Both the position numbers and the translations under genes were made by a program. Shown here in pieces: positions 36,031 through 45,975 of a DNA stretch of 64,000 bases. Positions within the stretch are counted from its first letter, which is position 1. The number at the start of each line of letters is the position of its first letter. The notes beneath the pieces are model-generated. The model was not told the DNA's origin. It saw nothing but the letters and a program-made list of their open reading frames with translations, and did not search any database. Origin of the DNA: Ferribacterium limneticum (GTDB taxonomy: Bacteria > Pseudomonadota > Gammaproteobacteria > Burkholderiales > Rhodocyclaceae); contig NZ_CP075189.1 in assembly GCF_020510565.1 (NCBI RefSeq), positions 3,772,501-3,836,500 of the forward strand, in the 5' to 3' direction.

Positions 36031-39000
36031 ATGGCCGTAGTCAACCTCACCACCTTCACAGAAGAGAACATCGCCGAGTGGTTCGCCACGCGCGACATCA
36101 ACAAGGCCCGGCCTTACGTTGACCTGGTTCGTGACCTGAGCATCGAGGGCAGCCAGATGCGTGCGCTGGTGCCTGGTTCGTCAAGCGAGCCCTACGTCGC
36201 GCAGGCCTACCTGAGCCAAGCCCAGAGTGGTGAGATGGCGGTGATCAGCCGGTGCACCTGCTCGGCCGGCAAGCATTGCAAACACGTTGCCGCCATGTTG
36301 CTCAAGGCTATCGAAGAGCGCAATCCGAAGGAGCACGTCAGCGGCAGCGCCTTGTCCTGGCTCGAAGACCTGCGCCGCGTCTCGGTCGCCGTCGCCAAGA
36401 AAAAGGCCCGTCCGGCCAGCGCCCGCCAGCAGCTGTTCTATATCCTGAAATGGACGGCCGACAAGCGCCAGTTCGGCATCGAGATCCGCAAGGGCAAGTA
36501 TCCGGAGAGCGCCGAGGAATGGTGGAAGGTGGACCGCGCACTGGTCACCCCGCCGCAGTTCGTCAATGAAGAAGACCTCGGCATCCTGCGCCTGATCTGG
36601 GCTGACCGCGGCCATGAAACCGGCCTGCGCGCCTTCGGCCTGGGCCCCAAGAATGGCGCCGAAATCCTGCAACGCATGGCGGCCAGCCACCGACTGTACC
36701 CCGAGGACGATCTCGGTCTGCCGCTCAACGCCGGGCCAACCCGACCGGCCAGCATCGGCTGGCAGGTCGACGGCATGGGTTTCCAGCGGCCGCACCTCAA
36801 GCCGGATCCGTCGGCCGAGATGATCGTCGCCGTCGATCCGCCGTGGTACATCGATCTGGCCGAGGGCGAAGCCGGGCCGCTCGAGGTCACCGGCAATCCG
36901 GACGTGATCAACCGTCTGTTCTCGCTGCCGCCGCTCTCCGCCAACGAAGCGGCGCTGGTGGCCGAAGCGCTGTCCGAACTGGCACCCGACCTGCCCTTGC
37001 CTGGCTCCGATGCCGGTGCTCGCCTGCGCTTGGTCGATGCGCCGCTGATTCCCATCCTGCAACTCGAAACGCTGCATACGCACGGCCAACGGGCCTGGCG
37101 CAGCTATCCGCAGAACTTCGGCGGCGGCCCCTTCGATGTCGCCAAGGTCATTTTCCGTTACGGCGATGCCGACGTTCGTCCGGAAGAAAAGAGCGAATTC
37201 ATCACCCTGCCGGAAGGCGAAACCATCCGCCTGAAGCGCCGCCCGGACGATGAAGCCAAGTCGCTGCTGGCGCTTGAAGGCTGTGGCCTGCAGAAGATTC
37301 CCGGGCACACCCTGCACACCTTCGGTAGCCCGCCGGAGGGCATTTACGGGCTGGCCGAAGAGGCCAGCTGGGTACCCTTCATGCAGGACGGCACCCTGCG
37401 CCTCAAGGAAGCTGGCTGGCAGATCGAGTTCCCCGAGGACTTCCGCCACCACGTCATCGAAGTCGATGGTTGGGAGGCCGAGCTTTACGAGGCTGATAAC
37501 GGCTGGTTCAACCTCGACATGGGCGTCATGGTCGAAGGCGAGCGCCTGCCGCTCGCTCCCTTGCTGGCCAATCTTTTCCGCACTGACCCGCGCTGGCTCG
37601 AAGCGACCGAACTCGAACGCGTCCCCGACGACGAGGGCATCGATCTCTACACCCCCCGCGGCAAGCGCCTGCGCGTCCCGGCCGGCCGCCTCAAGCCGCT
37701 GGCCGCGACGCTGATCGACCTGTTCGACGGTTTTACCGGCGGCAACACGCTGCGCCTGTCGCGCTTCGATGCGCCACGCCTGGCCGAACTCTCCGACATC
37801 AGCCGCTGGCAGTTCCGCGGCCAGAGCGACATCATGGCCCTGGCCGAGCGCCTGCTCAAGGCGCAGGGCATTGGCGATGTCGAGCCGCCGGCCGGTTTCA
37901 AGCTCGACCTGCGCCCTTACCAGAAGGAAGGCCTGGCCTGGCTGCAGTTCCTGCGCGAGCACAATCTGTCCGGCATCCTGGCCGACGACATGGGCCTCGG
38001 CAAGACGGCGCAGACGCTGGCCCACCTGCTCATGGAAAAGGAAGCCGGGCGTCTCGACAAGCCGGCCCTGATCATCCTGCCGACCTCGCTGATCTTCAAC
38101 TGGAAGAACGAGGCGGCGCGCTTCGCCCCCGACCTCAAGGTGTTGTCGCTGCATGGCCCCGAGCGCAAGGTCCTGTTCCCGCAAATCATGCAGCACGACG
38201 TGGTGCTGACGACCTATCCGCTGCTTTGGCGCGACGCCGAGGAATTGATGCAGCACAGCTACCACCTGCTCATTCTCGACGAGGCGCAGACGGTCAAGAA
38301 CGCCCAGAGCCAGAGCGCCGAGGCGGTGCGCAAGGTCGATGCCCGGCATCGCCTGTGCCTGACCGGTACGCCACTGGAAAACCATCTCGGCGAATTGTGG
38401 AGTCAGTTCGACTTCCTGCTGCCCGGCTTCCTCGGCACCAGCAAACAGTTCACCCGCCACTGGCGGACGCCGATCGAGAAGCAGGGCGACCTCCGTCGCC
38501 GCACCCTGCTCGCCCGCCGCATCCGCCCCTTCATCCTGCGCCGCAAGAAGGAAGACGTCGCCCAGGAACTGCCGCCGAAAACCATCATCATCCGCAGCGT
38601 CGAACTCGAAGGCGCCCAGCGCGACCTCTACGAAACGGTGCGCGCCGCAATGGATGCCAAGGTCCGCGACGAAATCGCCAACCGCGGCTTCGCGCGCAGC
38701 CAGATCGTCATCCTCGATGCCCTGCTCAAGCTCCGTCAGGTCTGCTGCGATCCGCGCCTGGTCAAGGCCACGGCGGCCCGCAAGGTGCCGGAACGGGCCA
38801 AGCTCGATCTGCTCATGGCGATGTTGCCCGAACTGGTCGACGAAGGTCGCAAGGTTCTGGTTTTCTCGCAATTCACCAGCATGCTGGCGCTCATCGAGCA
38901 CGAACTCGACAAGGCCGGTATCGCCTACGTCACGCTGACCGGCGACACGGTCGACCGCGAAGTGCCGATCCGCCGTTTCCAGGACGGCGAAGTGCCGATT

Positions 39001-39309
39001 TTCCTGATCAGCCTGAAGGCTGGCGGCGTCGGCCTCAACCTGACCGCGGCCGACACCGTGATCCACTACGATCCGTGGTGGAACCCGGCCGTCGAAAACC
39101 AGGCTACCGACCGTGCCCACCGCCTCGGCCAGGACAAGCCGGTGTTCGTCTACAAGCTCATCGTCAGCGGCAGTATCGAGGAAAAGATTCTTGCCTTGCA
39201 GGAACGCAAGGCGGAACTGGCCGCCGGTATCCTGTCCGACGACTATCGCGTCGACGTCAAGTTCGGCACCGACGATCTCGCCGCGCTGTTCGAGCCGCTG
39301 CCTGAATAA
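36031..39309 (+). CDS. SNF2-family helicase-like ATPase with N-terminal SWIM zinc finger
   Basis: A 1092-residue protein. The SWIM motif CTCSAGKHCKH lies at about residues 77-87. A long, unassigned middle region (about 110-620) is followed by the SNF2 ATPase: Walker A DDMGLGKTAQ (about 651), DEAQ box LILDEAQT (about 749), motif III LTGTPLENHLGELWS, then helicase-C motifs VFSQFTSM and ATDRAHRLGQDKPV. Such proteins are related to RapA/HepA but the role is undefined. A copy of the 38-bp motif overlaps the stop codon. Confidence 0.9.
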   Translation: MAVVNLTTFTEENIAEWFATRDINKARPYVDLVRDLSIEGSQMRALVPGSSSEPYVAQAYLSQAQSGEMAVISRCTCSAGKHCKHVAAMLLKAIEERNPKEHVSGSALSWLEDLRRVSVAVAKKKARPASARQQLFYILKWTADKRQFGIEIRKGKYPESAEEWWKVDRALVTPPQFVNEEDLGILRLIWADRGHETGLRAFGLGPKNGAEILQRMAASHRLYPEDDLGLPLNAGPTRPASIGWQVDGMGFQRPHLKPDPSAEMIVAVDPPWYIDLAEGEAGPLEVTGNPDVINRLFSLPPLSANEAALVAEALSELAPDLPLPGSDAGARLRLVDAPLIPILQLETLHTHGQRAWRSYPQNFGGGPFDVAKVIFRYGDADVRPEEKSEFITLPEGETIRLKRRPDDEAKSLLALEGCGLQKIPGHTLHTFGSPPEGIYGLAEEASWVPFMQDGTLRLKEAGWQIEFPEDFRHHVIEVDGWEAELYEADNGWFNLDMGVMVEGERLPLAPLLANLFRTDPRWLEATELERVPDDEGIDLYTPRGKRLRVPAGRLKPLAATLIDLFDGFTGGNTLRLSRFDAPRLAELSDISRWQFRGQSDIMALAERLLKAQGIGDVEPPAGFKLDLRPYQKEGLAWLQFLREHNLSGILADDMGLGKTAQTLAHLLMEKEAGRLDKPALIILPTSLIFNWKNEAARFAPDLKVLSLHGPERKVLFPQIMQHDVVLTTYPLLWRDAEELMQHSYHLLILDEAQTVKNAQSQSAEAVRKVDARHRLCLTGTPLENHLGELWSQFDFLLPGFLGTSKQFTRHWRTPIEKQGDLRRRTLLARRIRPFILRRKKEDVAQELPPKTIIIRSVELEGAQRDLYETVRAAMDAKVRDEIANRGFARSQIVILDALLKLRQVCCDPRLVKATAARKVPERAKLDLLMAMLPELVDEGRKVLVFSQFTSMLALIEHELDKAGIAYVTLTGDTVDREVPIRRFQDGEVPIFLISLKAGGVGLNLTAADTVIHYDPWWNPAVENQATDRAHRLGQDKPVFVYKLIVSGSIEEKILALQERKAELAAGILSDDYRVDVKFGTDDLAALFEPLPE

Positions 39310-39343
39310 GATTTTTGGCTGTTTTTTCGTGTCGACCGCAGGC
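39306..39343 (+). repeat. 38-bp dispersed motif, copy 8 (at SNF2 stop codon)
   Basis: Left arm ATAAGATTTTTGGCT, then GTTTTTTCG, then TGTCGACCGCAGGC. It has the GTCGACCG core variant and a changed tail, and includes the TAA stop of the SNF2 gene. Confidence 0.75.
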
Positions 39344-39396
39344 GCAGGACATCGCCTACAATGAACGCATCAGAAATCGCTAATACAGGAACCCGC

Positions 39397-39837
39397 ATGC
39401 GCCACCTCACATTTCTGCTGTGCTTCGCGCTGGCCGCTACAGTGGCCCAAGCCGATGAGTGGATGGTCAAACGAAAGCTGGCCGGCAATTTTGTCGACAC
39501 CCGCGACGCCATCGTCATGGCCATCGAAAACCGCGGGCTGGTGATCAATTACACCTCGCATATCGCCGACATGCTGAACCGCACCGGCGCGGATATCGGC
39601 GCGACGCGCCAGATCTTCGAGCAGGCGGAAATCATCGAATTCTGCTCGGCCGGGTTGTCACGCAAAATGATGGAAATGGACCCGCACAACATCGTTTTCT
39701 GCCCGTTCGCCATCTCGATCTACACCCTGCCCGGCGAAAAACACACGACCTGGGTGAGCTATCGACAGCCCCAAGGTCCCGCCGCCAAGCTGGTCGCCCC
39801 ACTGCTCCAGGCAATCGCCGCCGAAGCGGGACTTTAA
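39397..39837 (+). CDS. DUF302-family secreted protein
   Basis: A 146-residue protein with a signal peptide (MRHLTFLLCFALAATVAQA, cleavage before DEWM). The mature part has the DUF302 pattern: an early segment around a conserved region, a central FCSAGLSRKMMEMDP and ISIYTLPGEKHTTWVSYRQP. The ATG at 39397 is preferred for its ACAGGAAC ribosome-binding site and the signal peptide. The function is unknown; DUF302 proteins are often near redox or metal genes. Confidence 0.82.
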   Translation: MRHLTFLLCFALAATVAQADEWMVKRKLAGNFVDTRDAIVMAIENRGLVINYTSHIADMLNRTGADIGATRQIFEQAEIIEFCSAGLSRKMMEMDPHNIVFCPFAISIYTLPGEKHTTWVSYRQPQGPAAKLVAPLLQAIAAEAGL

Positions 39838-39838
39838 G

Positions 39839-39876
39839 ATTTCAAATTTGGACGGTTTTTCCGGTTGACCGTGGCA
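39839..39876 (+). repeat. 38-bp dispersed motif, copy 9 (end of hybrid kinase gene)
   Basis: Left arm ATTTCAAATTTGGAC, then GGTTTTTCC, then GGTTGACCGTGGCA. It forms the last codons ([10 protein letters not shown]) of the convergent hybrid histidine kinase. Confidence 0.9.
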
Positions 39877-42448
39877 GTTGGGAAAATCCGGGACTTGCGC
39901 CTGTCGCGCCGCCCAGCCAGTGGTACAAAGCTGTATAAAGCAGGGTCGGATTGACCGGCTTGGTGACAAAATCGTTCATGCCGGCCAGCAGACACTGCTC
40001 GCGATCTTCAGCAAAGGCATTGGCGGTCATCGCCAGAATCGGCAAGCTCCGGCCATCCGGCAGCTGACGAATGCGCCGGGTCGCCTCCAGCCCATCCATG
40101 CGCGGCATCTGCATGTCCATGAGGACCAGCCCGTAGTTGTTCCGGGACACCTTGTCCACCGCCTCGATACCATCCTCGGCCACATCGATGGCCAGGCCGA
40201 CGTCTTCCAGCAGCATCTGCGCCACTTCACGGTTGATCGGCTCATCCTCGACGAGCAGGACAAGCCGTCCGGCAAATTTGCTGCGCAGCATGGCCTCGAC
40301 GTCACTGCCCCGCACCGGGGAAGACGGAAAGCCGCTGTCATCCAGTTGGCGCTTGAGGCGCGCCGTGATCCAGAACACGCTGCCTTTGCCCGGCGTACTA
40401 TCGCCTCCCGCCTCGCCGCCCATCAAGGCCGCCAGATGCCGGGTGATCGCCAGTCCGAGGCCGGTGCCACCATACTTTCGGGTGGTCGACGGATCGGCCT
40501 GCTCGAAGGGTGAAAACAACCGGGCGAGGGCTTCGGGCGCAATGCCGATGCCGGTATCCGAAACCTCCAGCCGGATCAGCACGCTGTCCGCATTTTCCTC
40601 TAGCACCTTGCAACGCAGCCTGATCGTGCCGCGCTCGGTGAATTTGATCGCGTTATTGGCGTAGTTGAGCAGCGCCTGACGCAGCCGCGTCGCGTCACCG
40701 AGCAGGCAGCCCGGCAGCACGGCGGACTCGACGCGCAAGGCCAGGTTCTTCTCGCGCGCCGGCCCGGCCAGTATTTCGGCAACCTCGTTCATCAGGCGGG
40801 GCAGCATGAGCGGCGCCTCTTCAAGCACCAGCTTGCCGGCCTCGATTTTCGACAAGTCGAGAATGTCGTCGATGATCGACAGGAGGTGCTGACCCGAAGC
40901 TTCAATACGATTCAGCGGCACCTTCAGGGCATCGTCCACCCCGCCGCGGCGCATCAGGTACACCGAACCGAGAATGGCGTTCATCGGCGTCCGGATCTCA
41001 TGGCTCATGTTGGCCAGGAAGGCACTCTTCGCCCTGGTCGCCGACTCAGCCAGATCCTTCGCCTCGCGCAACTCCTGCTCGACCCGCTTGCGTTCGCTGA
41101 TGTCGCTGACGAAGGTGATGAAACGCGCCGGTTCGCTGGCCGTCTCCGGCCGAAAATAGATGTTGAGGTGCACTGGAATCAGGTGGCCGTCGCGGTGCCG
41201 ATTCCAGCTATCCAGGCTGGCGCGGCCGGTCTGCCGAATTTCCGCCGTCGCTTCGAAAAATCCGCCCGGGGGAAAGGCCGGGTCAATATCGGGCACGCCG
41301 AGAAGCAGCAATTCGTCGACCGAATAGCCGAGTATCTCGGCCGCGACATGATTGACGTACACAAAACGTCCGTCAGCATCGACCCAATGGATGCCCAGCC
41401 CCACCCGGTCCATCGCAAACTGGGTTTGTTCGAGGCGGGCATTGGCCTGCGCCAGGTCACGGGTACGTTCGGCCACCATCGTTTCAAGATGGCGCCGATG
41501 CTGCTCCAGTTCGGCTTCGCTATTGCGCAAGGCCTCCTCGACCCGCCGGCGCTCGGTAATATCCCGCGCCACGCCAAGCACGCCGATCAACTCCCCCTCC
41601 TTGTCGCGCATTGGCGTCTTGATCGTCTCGAAGAGCCCACGATAGCCGTTGTCGGCGAACGTCAGCCATTCCTCGTTAATCGTCGGACCACCGGCAGCGG
41701 CCGCCGCCCGATCGTTCTCGCGGAAAAATTCGGCCAGTTCCTTGCTGACGAAATCATCATCGGTGCGCCCAACAATGTCGTATTCACTCGCGTTGTAGAG
41801 CCGCGAAAAACTCGGATTGCACGACAAATAGACACCGTCTGGATCCTTGACCCAAGCCAGGTCGGGGATCGCGGCATAGAGCGAATCGAGAAAAGCCCGC
41901 TCGCGTTCACTCTGGGTCAGCGCCACTGCCAGCTCGGCGCGCGCGTCATCGCGGTCATTGGCCAGCGCCTGGGTCAATCGCTCATTGTTGCGACAAAGAA
42001 TAATCGCCTTGGCCAGATTGGCCAGCACCGGCTGGAATATCTGCGTCAGAGGGAGCTCGGAGGCAGGTGCTGCAGGCGACAAAAGCAGGATGGTGTACTG
42101 CGCGTCCACCGGCAGGCGAAGACAATAAACATAAGCCTCGTCGAGCGAAAACGCGCGCAGCAGAGCGGCGTCGTCGAGCAACTGGACTTTGCCGGCAAGC
42201 AAGCCGGCCGGCAAATTGAAAGTCGCCCCGTGGCGTTCGGCCAGCCGGTAGTCGCCGACAGAGGTTTCGAGCGTGGCCGATACTCCGAACTCCGTAACAT
42301 TCGGCGCTGCCAGGACCACACCGGCCGGAAACGAGGTATGGAAAAGCAGGCGCTGCAGCGTTTTCTTGAGCAGGCTGTCGAGGCCGACCTCGCCGCCGAT
42401 GGTCAGCGAAAGATCATAAAGTACGCTGATAATCTGCTCGCGATTCAT
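39842..42448 (-). CDS. Hybrid sensor histidine kinase with PAS domains and receiver
   Basis: An 868-residue protein. An N-terminal GAF-like region precedes two PAS domains (the second near [17 protein letters not shown]), a HisKA H-box [14 protein letters not shown] (about residue 481), a HATPase domain ([24 protein letters not shown]) and a receiver with LVEDEP and the phosphoacceptor Asp in [11 protein letters not shown]. No transmembrane helix is evident. It overlaps the FIST gene by 4 bp, so the two work together. There is no adjacent response regulator gene. Confidence 0.92.
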   Translation of the reverse strand: MNREQIISVLYDLSLTIGGEVGLDSLLKKTLQRLLFHTSFPAGVVLAAPNVTEFGVSATLETSVGDYRLAERHGATFNLPAGLLAGKVQLLDDAALLRAFSLDEAYVYCLRLPVDAQYTILLLSPAAPASELPLTQIFQPVLANLAKAIILCRNNERLTQALANDRDDARAELAVALTQSERERAFLDSLYAAIPDLAWVKDPDGVYLSCNPSFSRLYNASEYDIVGRTDDDFVSKELAEFFRENDRAAAAAGGPTINEEWLTFADNGYRGLFETIKTPMRDKEGELIGVLGVARDITERRRVEEALRNSEAELEQHRRHLETMVAERTRDLAQANARLEQTQFAMDRVGLGIHWVDADGRFVYVNHVAAEILGYSVDELLLLGVPDIDPAFPPGGFFEATAEIRQTGRASLDSWNRHRDGHLIPVHLNIYFRPETASEPARFITFVSDISERKRVEQELREAKDLAESATRAKSAFLANMSHEIRTPMNAILGSVYLMRRGGVDDALKVPLNRIEASGQHLLSIIDDILDLSKIEAGKLVLEEAPLMLPRLMNEVAEILAGPAREKNLALRVESAVLPGCLLGDATRLRQALLNYANNAIKFTERGTIRLRCKVLEENADSVLIRLEVSDTGIGIAPEALARLFSPFEQADPSTTRKYGGTGLGLAITRHLAALMGGEAGGDSTPGKGSVFWITARLKRQLDDSGFPSSPVRGSDVEAMLRSKFAGRLVLLVEDEPINREVAQMLLEDVGLAIDVAEDGIEAVDKVSRNNYGLVLMDMQMPRMDGLEATRRIRQLPDGRSLPILAMTANAFAEDREQCLLAGMNDFVTKPVNPTLLYTALYHWLGGATGASPGFSQLPRSTGKTVQI

Positions 42449-43584
42449 GGCACGGGCCAGGGCGAACAGACCAGGGTTGCATTGTGGAACATCGGGTAGC
42501 CCCAGCGCACCGTACTGCCTATCTCCCCGAGCGACAGGGCGCCAGCCAGCTCGCCAACACCTGTTGCCGCCTGCAGCTCGGCCAGTTCCTCTTCGGCATC
42601 GCCGCCGAGATGCATGCGCCGACCGGCACAATAAAATACCAGCAACTGCGTCCCCTGCAGCGAGCCATGGGCACTACGCAGATGCTCGGCCAGCCGACCA
42701 ATGCAGCCATGCGCCCCGGCAGCAGGCGCCTGGAGCAAAACCAGCATGGCGTTCTCAGGAATTTCGCCGACACAGAAGAGCGAACCATCATCAGCCAGCG
42801 CCACGGGAATGCGCACCACGACGTCCCCATTGGCGCGCAGGATGCCGAACGGGAAATGCACGGCGTACTCGTAAAAATTATCACGCGTCAGGTCGATGCC
42901 GTATTGCGCCTTGATGATTTCCTGATAGACGTCGAATGCCGGCCGCCAGTCGATCATGGCGACCCGGTTGCCCTCGGTCGACGTCGCACTCATCGCCCGT
43001 TCCGGCTGCTCGAAGCCATGCTCAAGCGTCGGCGCCATGGTGCCAGGCAAGAGCAGGCCAAGGACTCCGTCGCCCAGCACCTGCCTGTCGTCGAACAGGC
43101 AGGGCATAGGCTGAAATGTCTCGCTACCGGCATTGACGCCGCCGTACTCGACGCGATTCGACAGCTCAAGATAGATGCCGTCGAGAAGGCTGGCAACATT
43201 GGGCAGCATGCCATCGAAAACCATGAACAAGGTCGGCTTCGGCGCCCCGGGCGGATAGGTTTTCAAGCCCTCGCGCGCCGCCGCGACCACCGCCCCGACG
43301 GCATCGGCCGCCGTGTTTAGCGCCGGCAACAGGAAATGCGGCGGCATCTGATCGAAACAGAGGAGCCAGACGCCGTGGGTCAGAAAACGCCGCTCGCCGA
43401 CCAAAGCCGGGAAAATGCCACCGGCCAAAGCCAGGCCGCGCTCCCGACAAGCCTCCTGCAATACCGAAAGATGATCTTTTTCCGCCTCCGGCAACAAGGC
43501 TACAACGCCCGCCCCAGCCTGACTTGGAGACCATTCGTTCAGTGCCTGATCGATGGATTCGCGATTGAGCTCAACGTAACGCAT
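42445..43584 (-). CDS. FIST signal-sensing protein
   Basis: A 379-residue protein with FIST N- and C-terminal domains, proposed small-ligand (possibly amino acid) sensors. The N-terminal part includes [10 protein letters not shown] and the C-terminal part [19 protein letters not shown]. The ATG at 43584 ([10 protein letters not shown]) was chosen because the residues before it look non-coding. Its end overlaps the hybrid kinase start (ATGA), indicating a sensor/kinase pair. The leader (43585-43667) is AT-rich. Confidence 0.88.
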   Translation of the reverse strand: MRYVELNRESIDQALNEWSPSQAGAGVVALLPEAEKDHLSVLQEACRERGLALAGGIFPALVGERRFLTHGVWLLCFDQMPPHFLLPALNTAADAVGAVVAAAREGLKTYPPGAPKPTLFMVFDGMLPNVASLLDGIYLELSNRVEYGGVNAGSETFQPMPCLFDDRQVLGDGVLGLLLPGTMAPTLEHGFEQPERAMSATSTEGNRVAMIDWRPAFDVYQEIIKAQYGIDLTRDNFYEYAVHFPFGILRANGDVVVRIPVALADDGSLFCVGEIPENAMLVLLQAPAAGAHGCIGRLAEHLRSAHGSLQGTQLLVFYCAGRRMHLGGDAEEELAELQAATGVGELAGALSLGEIGSTVRWGYPMFHNATLVCSPWPVP

Positions 43585-43667
43585 CGATGTCACCCGGCCG
43601 ACTTTGCATGGTGTTTTTTTTCGAATTTTTGTGTTATTTCCGAGTATCCCGGAAAACCCCGACTGCC

Positions 43668-44168
43668 TCAAGCGCTATAAACAGTCGCCTCAACTCGTTC
43701 AATCAGGCCATTGAGCGCGTGGCGGACAGATTGCTCGCGAACCGCCGCCCGATCGCCGCTGAAAAGGCAGGTCTGCGCCTCGCATCCCGCATCCTTGCCG
43801 GCCCAGGCAAAACAGACGGTGCCCACCGGCTTGTCCGGCGAACCGCCACCCGGCCCGGCGATGCCGGTAATCGCCACCGACCAGTCGGCCCGGCTATGCG
43901 CCAGAACCCCCTGCGCCATCGCCCTCGCGACGGCTTCGGAAACGGCGCCATGGCGCTCCAGCACGCTTTCGGGAACGCCCAGCATGTCGACCTTGGCGGC
44001 ATTGGAATAAGTGACGAAACCACGGTCGAACCATGTCGAGCTGCCGGCAATCGCCGTCACCGACTGGGCAAGCCAGCCGCCGGTACAGGACTCGGCAGCC
44101 GCCAGCCATTCGCCACGCTCGATGAGCAGGCGGCCAAGACTTTCGGCAAGTTTTTCCAGTTCGGACAT
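43668..44168 (-). CDS. pncC: Nicotinamide-nucleotide amidohydrolase (CinA C-terminal domain)
   Basis: A 166-residue stand-alone CinA C-terminal domain enzyme that deamidates NMN in NAD recycling. The family motif is AAAESCTGGWLA near the N-terminus, then VTYSNAAKVDMLGV and ITGIAGPGGGSPDKPVGTV. It starts at ATG 44168, divergent from mobA. CinA-family genes are competence-induced in Gram-positive bacteria, but this short PncC form is mainly metabolic. Confidence 0.94.
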   Translation of the reverse strand: MSELEKLAESLGRLLIERGEWLAAAESCTGGWLAQSVTAIAGSSTWFDRGFVTYSNAAKVDMLGVPESVLERHGAVSEAVARAMAQGVLAHSRADWSVAITGIAGPGGGSPDKPVGTVCFAWAGKDAGCEAQTCLFSGDRAAVREQSVRHALNGLIERVEATVYSA

Positions 44169-44200
44169 AATGGTCAATCCTAGCATGTGACCCAGAAGCA

Positions 44201-44797
44201 ATGCCTATCCCGACCGCCAAAGAACCCGAAGAGCTGATTACCGGCGTCATCCTGGCCGGCGGACTGGGAACGCGCATGGGTGGCGTCGACAAGGGATTGC
44301 AGCTCTATGACGGCAAAGCGCTGGTCTGGCATGTTGCCAAGCGCCTGGCCCCACAGGTCGACCACCTGTTGATCAACGCCAACCGGAGCACGGCAGAATA
44401 CGCGGCCTTCGGCTACCCGGTACTGGCCGACGAGATCACTGGCTTCGCCGGTCCGCTTGCCGGTCTGCATGCCGCCCTTGCTGCCGCCAAAACACCGCTG
44501 GTTCTCACGGCGCCTTGCGATTCGCCCGAGCTGCCGCTCGATCTGGTCAATCGTCTATACGGCGCTCTGCGAAATACACAAGCAAACCTGGCCATCGCCA
44601 AGGCCGGTGGCCGTCTGCACCCGGTATTTTGCCTGTGCCGCTGCTCGCTTCTAGCGCCGCTGGAAGCCTACCTTGAGGGCGGAGGCCGCAAGGTTGCGGC
44701 ATGGTGCGCCGACATGGCTGCCATTGAAGTCGATTTTTCCGATCAAAGCGAAGCCTTCGGCAACTTCAACACACTGGACGACCTGGCGAAAAGCTGA
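44201..44797 (+). CDS. mobA: Molybdenum cofactor guanylyltransferase
   Basis: A 198-residue enzyme that attaches GMP to molybdopterin, making the bis-MGD cofactor used by NapA in this window. The nucleotide motif GVILAGGLGTRMGGVDKG is diagnostic, with a later DEITGFAGPLAGL and CDSPELP. It is transcribed alone from a 32-bp gap shared with pncC. Confidence 0.95.
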   Translation: MPIPTAKEPEELITGVILAGGLGTRMGGVDKGLQLYDGKALVWHVAKRLAPQVDHLLINANRSTAEYAAFGYPVLADEITGFAGPLAGLHAALAAAKTPLVLTAPCDSPELPLDLVNRLYGALRNTQANLAIAKAGGRLHPVFCLCRCSLLAPLEAYLEGGGRKVAAWCADMAAIEVDFSDQSEAFGNFNTLDDLAKS

Positions 44798-44905
44798 GCC
44801 CGACAGGCTCGCAAAGAACCTGTGGTAAACCGATATTGCACCGCAACATATTAGGGCTATACTCGACTGGCAGAAACCATAATTGTCCATAAATCGAGAA
44901 CAGCC

Positions 44906-45088
44906 ATGAACGTCAAGATCCATTACCGCATTACCCAGGACCGCGCCGGCATCCCGCAGGACTACTCGGGCGCCCGCCATTTCGTCGTAAGTGAAGGCGA
45001 AGCCATTGAGGACATTGCCATGCACCAGCTCGCAACCGATTACCAGGTGCCGAAAAGCGCTGTCGAGATCTGCCGCATCGAAAGCTGA
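44906..45088 (+). CDS. Small conserved-looking protein, function unknown
   Basis: A 60-residue acidic protein beginning MNVKIHYRITQDRAG, with no signal peptide, membrane helix or cysteine-rich motif apart from a single Cys near the end (EICRIES). It is supported as a gene by its position between mobA and a rho-independent terminator and by coding-like composition. I do not recognise the family. Confidence 0.65.
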   Translation: MNVKIHYRITQDRAGIPQDYSGARHFVVSEGEAIEDIAMHQLATDYQVPKSAVEICRIES

Positions 45089-45116
45089 GTCGCCGAAAAA
45101 CTGGCGAAAAGCCATC

Positions 45117-45155
45117 GGCACGGCACGCCCGAAAAGGCGCTTCCGTGCCTTTTTT
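45117..45155 (+). terminator. Terminator after the 60-residue gene
   Basis: The arms GGCACGG (45117-45123) and CCGTGCC (45143-45149) are followed by TTTTTT. An inner stem AAAAGGC/GCCTTTT offers an alternative fold. Confidence 0.75.
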
Positions 45156-45159
45156 ACGC

Positions 45160-45341
45160 TTGCTCGCCAGCCTTGTGCATCGCACAAACTTAGTACAGCC
45201 ACATTTTGTTACAGAAGGCTACGAAAGAACGACAGACTTCGGGGGCTCGGGAACCTACACTGCAACTGTGCATTGAACCCCTCCTCTCGAAATTCCCCCT
45301 TTCGAGAATTTCAACCCCGCCGCTGGCGGGGTTTTTTTTGC
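45160..45341 (+). ncRNA. Candidate small RNA ending in a strong terminator
   Basis: This 313-bp gap (45089-45401) has no good open frame. After the first terminator it contains a hairpin TCTCGAAA/TTTCGAGA with a C-rich loop, preceded by CCCCTCCTCTC, which resembles an anti-Shine-Dalgarno segment. It ends with a strong terminator. A TACACT box upstream could be a -10. The transcript and its ends are hypothetical. Confidence 0.35.
45313..45341 (+). terminator. Strong rho-independent terminator upstream of cytochrome c5
   Basis: A 9-bp stem AACCCCGCC/GGCGGGGTT with a GCT loop and a run of T residues. It has no protein gene directly before it, which suggests a small RNA or leader transcript. Confidence 0.85.
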
Positions 45342-45401
45342 TCAGCCGCCGCCCCGCGCCGTTATAATGGTGTTTTTAAACATTGCACTGGGGTCTTGAG
45401 C

Positions 45402-45845
45402 ATGGCCGAGCAACATTCTTCCAAGAGCATCATGTGGGCAACGATCATCGTCGCCGCCATTCTGATTGCTGTCATTTACCCGCTGACCGCCAACAAGGGC
45501 GGCTCCACGGCAACCACCAGCAGCGCTGCCGACGAAGCAGACATTCGCATTCAACCGGTTGCCCGATTTGAACTGGCCAAGGCCGAAGCACCCGCCGCCA
45601 GCGGCCCTCGCGATGGCGCAACGATTTACAACACGGTCTGCGGCGCCTGCCACAACACCGGCGCAGCCGGCGCTCCGAAGATCGACGACAAGGCTGCCTG
45701 GGCACCGCGTCTCGCTACCGGCAAGGATGCGCTGATCAAGAGCTTGACCAATGGCAAGGGTGCCATGCCCCCGAAGGGCGGCGCCACGCTGTCCGACGAC
45801 GAAATCAAGGGTGCAGTCGAATACGTGATGGGCAAGGCGAAATAA
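45402..45845 (+). CDS. Cytochrome c5 family protein
   Basis: A 147-residue monohaem cytochrome. One N-terminal membrane helix (IMWATIIVAAILIAVIYPL) probably anchors it to the inner membrane. The haem site is CGACH, and the distal Met lies in GAMPPKGG. It resembles one domain of the dihaem cytochrome at 25734. The ATG at 45402 lies after a TATAAT-like box (45363-45368). A terminator follows. Confidence 0.9.
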   Translation: MAEQHSSKSIMWATIIVAAILIAVIYPLTANKGGSTATTSSAADEADIRIQPVARFELAKAEAPAASGPRDGATIYNTVCGACHNTGAAGAPKIDDKAAWAPRLATGKDALIKSLTNGKGAMPPKGGATLSDDEIKGAVEYVMGKAK

Positions 45846-45865
45846 GACTTCGTCGCTCACATCAA

Positions 45866-45888
45866 GGGAGGCTGCGGCCTCCCTTTTT
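45866..45888 (+). terminator. Terminator of the cytochrome c5 gene
   Basis: Stem GGGAGGC/GCCTCCC with a TTTTT tail. A tandem 15-bp direct repeat (TTTTCGTGGACGTAA, twice) follows immediately. Confidence 0.85.
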
Positions 45889-45913
45889 CGTGGACGTAAT
45901 TTTCGTGGACGTA

Positions 45914-45937
45914 AAAAAGGGCGCCTCGTGGGCGCCC
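45914..45937 (-). terminator. Terminator of the Ala/Lys-rich secreted protein gene
   Basis: Stem GGGCGCC (45919-45925) / GGCGCCC (45931-45937), with an A-run on its left that becomes a T-run on the minus strand. Confidence 0.75.
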
Positions 45938-45975
45938 GGTCTTGTGCCGCTTTTGGCTGGCAGCGACTGACTTCC

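Noticed and set aside
36181..39120. A 979-codon open frame antisense to the SNF2 gene
   Set aside because: High GC with strong third-position bias opens antisense frames; the sense protein has clear helicase motifs.
43600..43667. Terminator for pncC in the FIST leader
   Set aside because: The imperfect stem TTTCCG/CGGAAA is followed by A-rich, not T-rich, sequence on the pncC strand.
45885..45914. Tandem 15-bp direct repeat TTTTCGTGGACGTAA
   Set aside because: It occurs twice, between two terminators, with no other copies noticed; probably a small local duplication.
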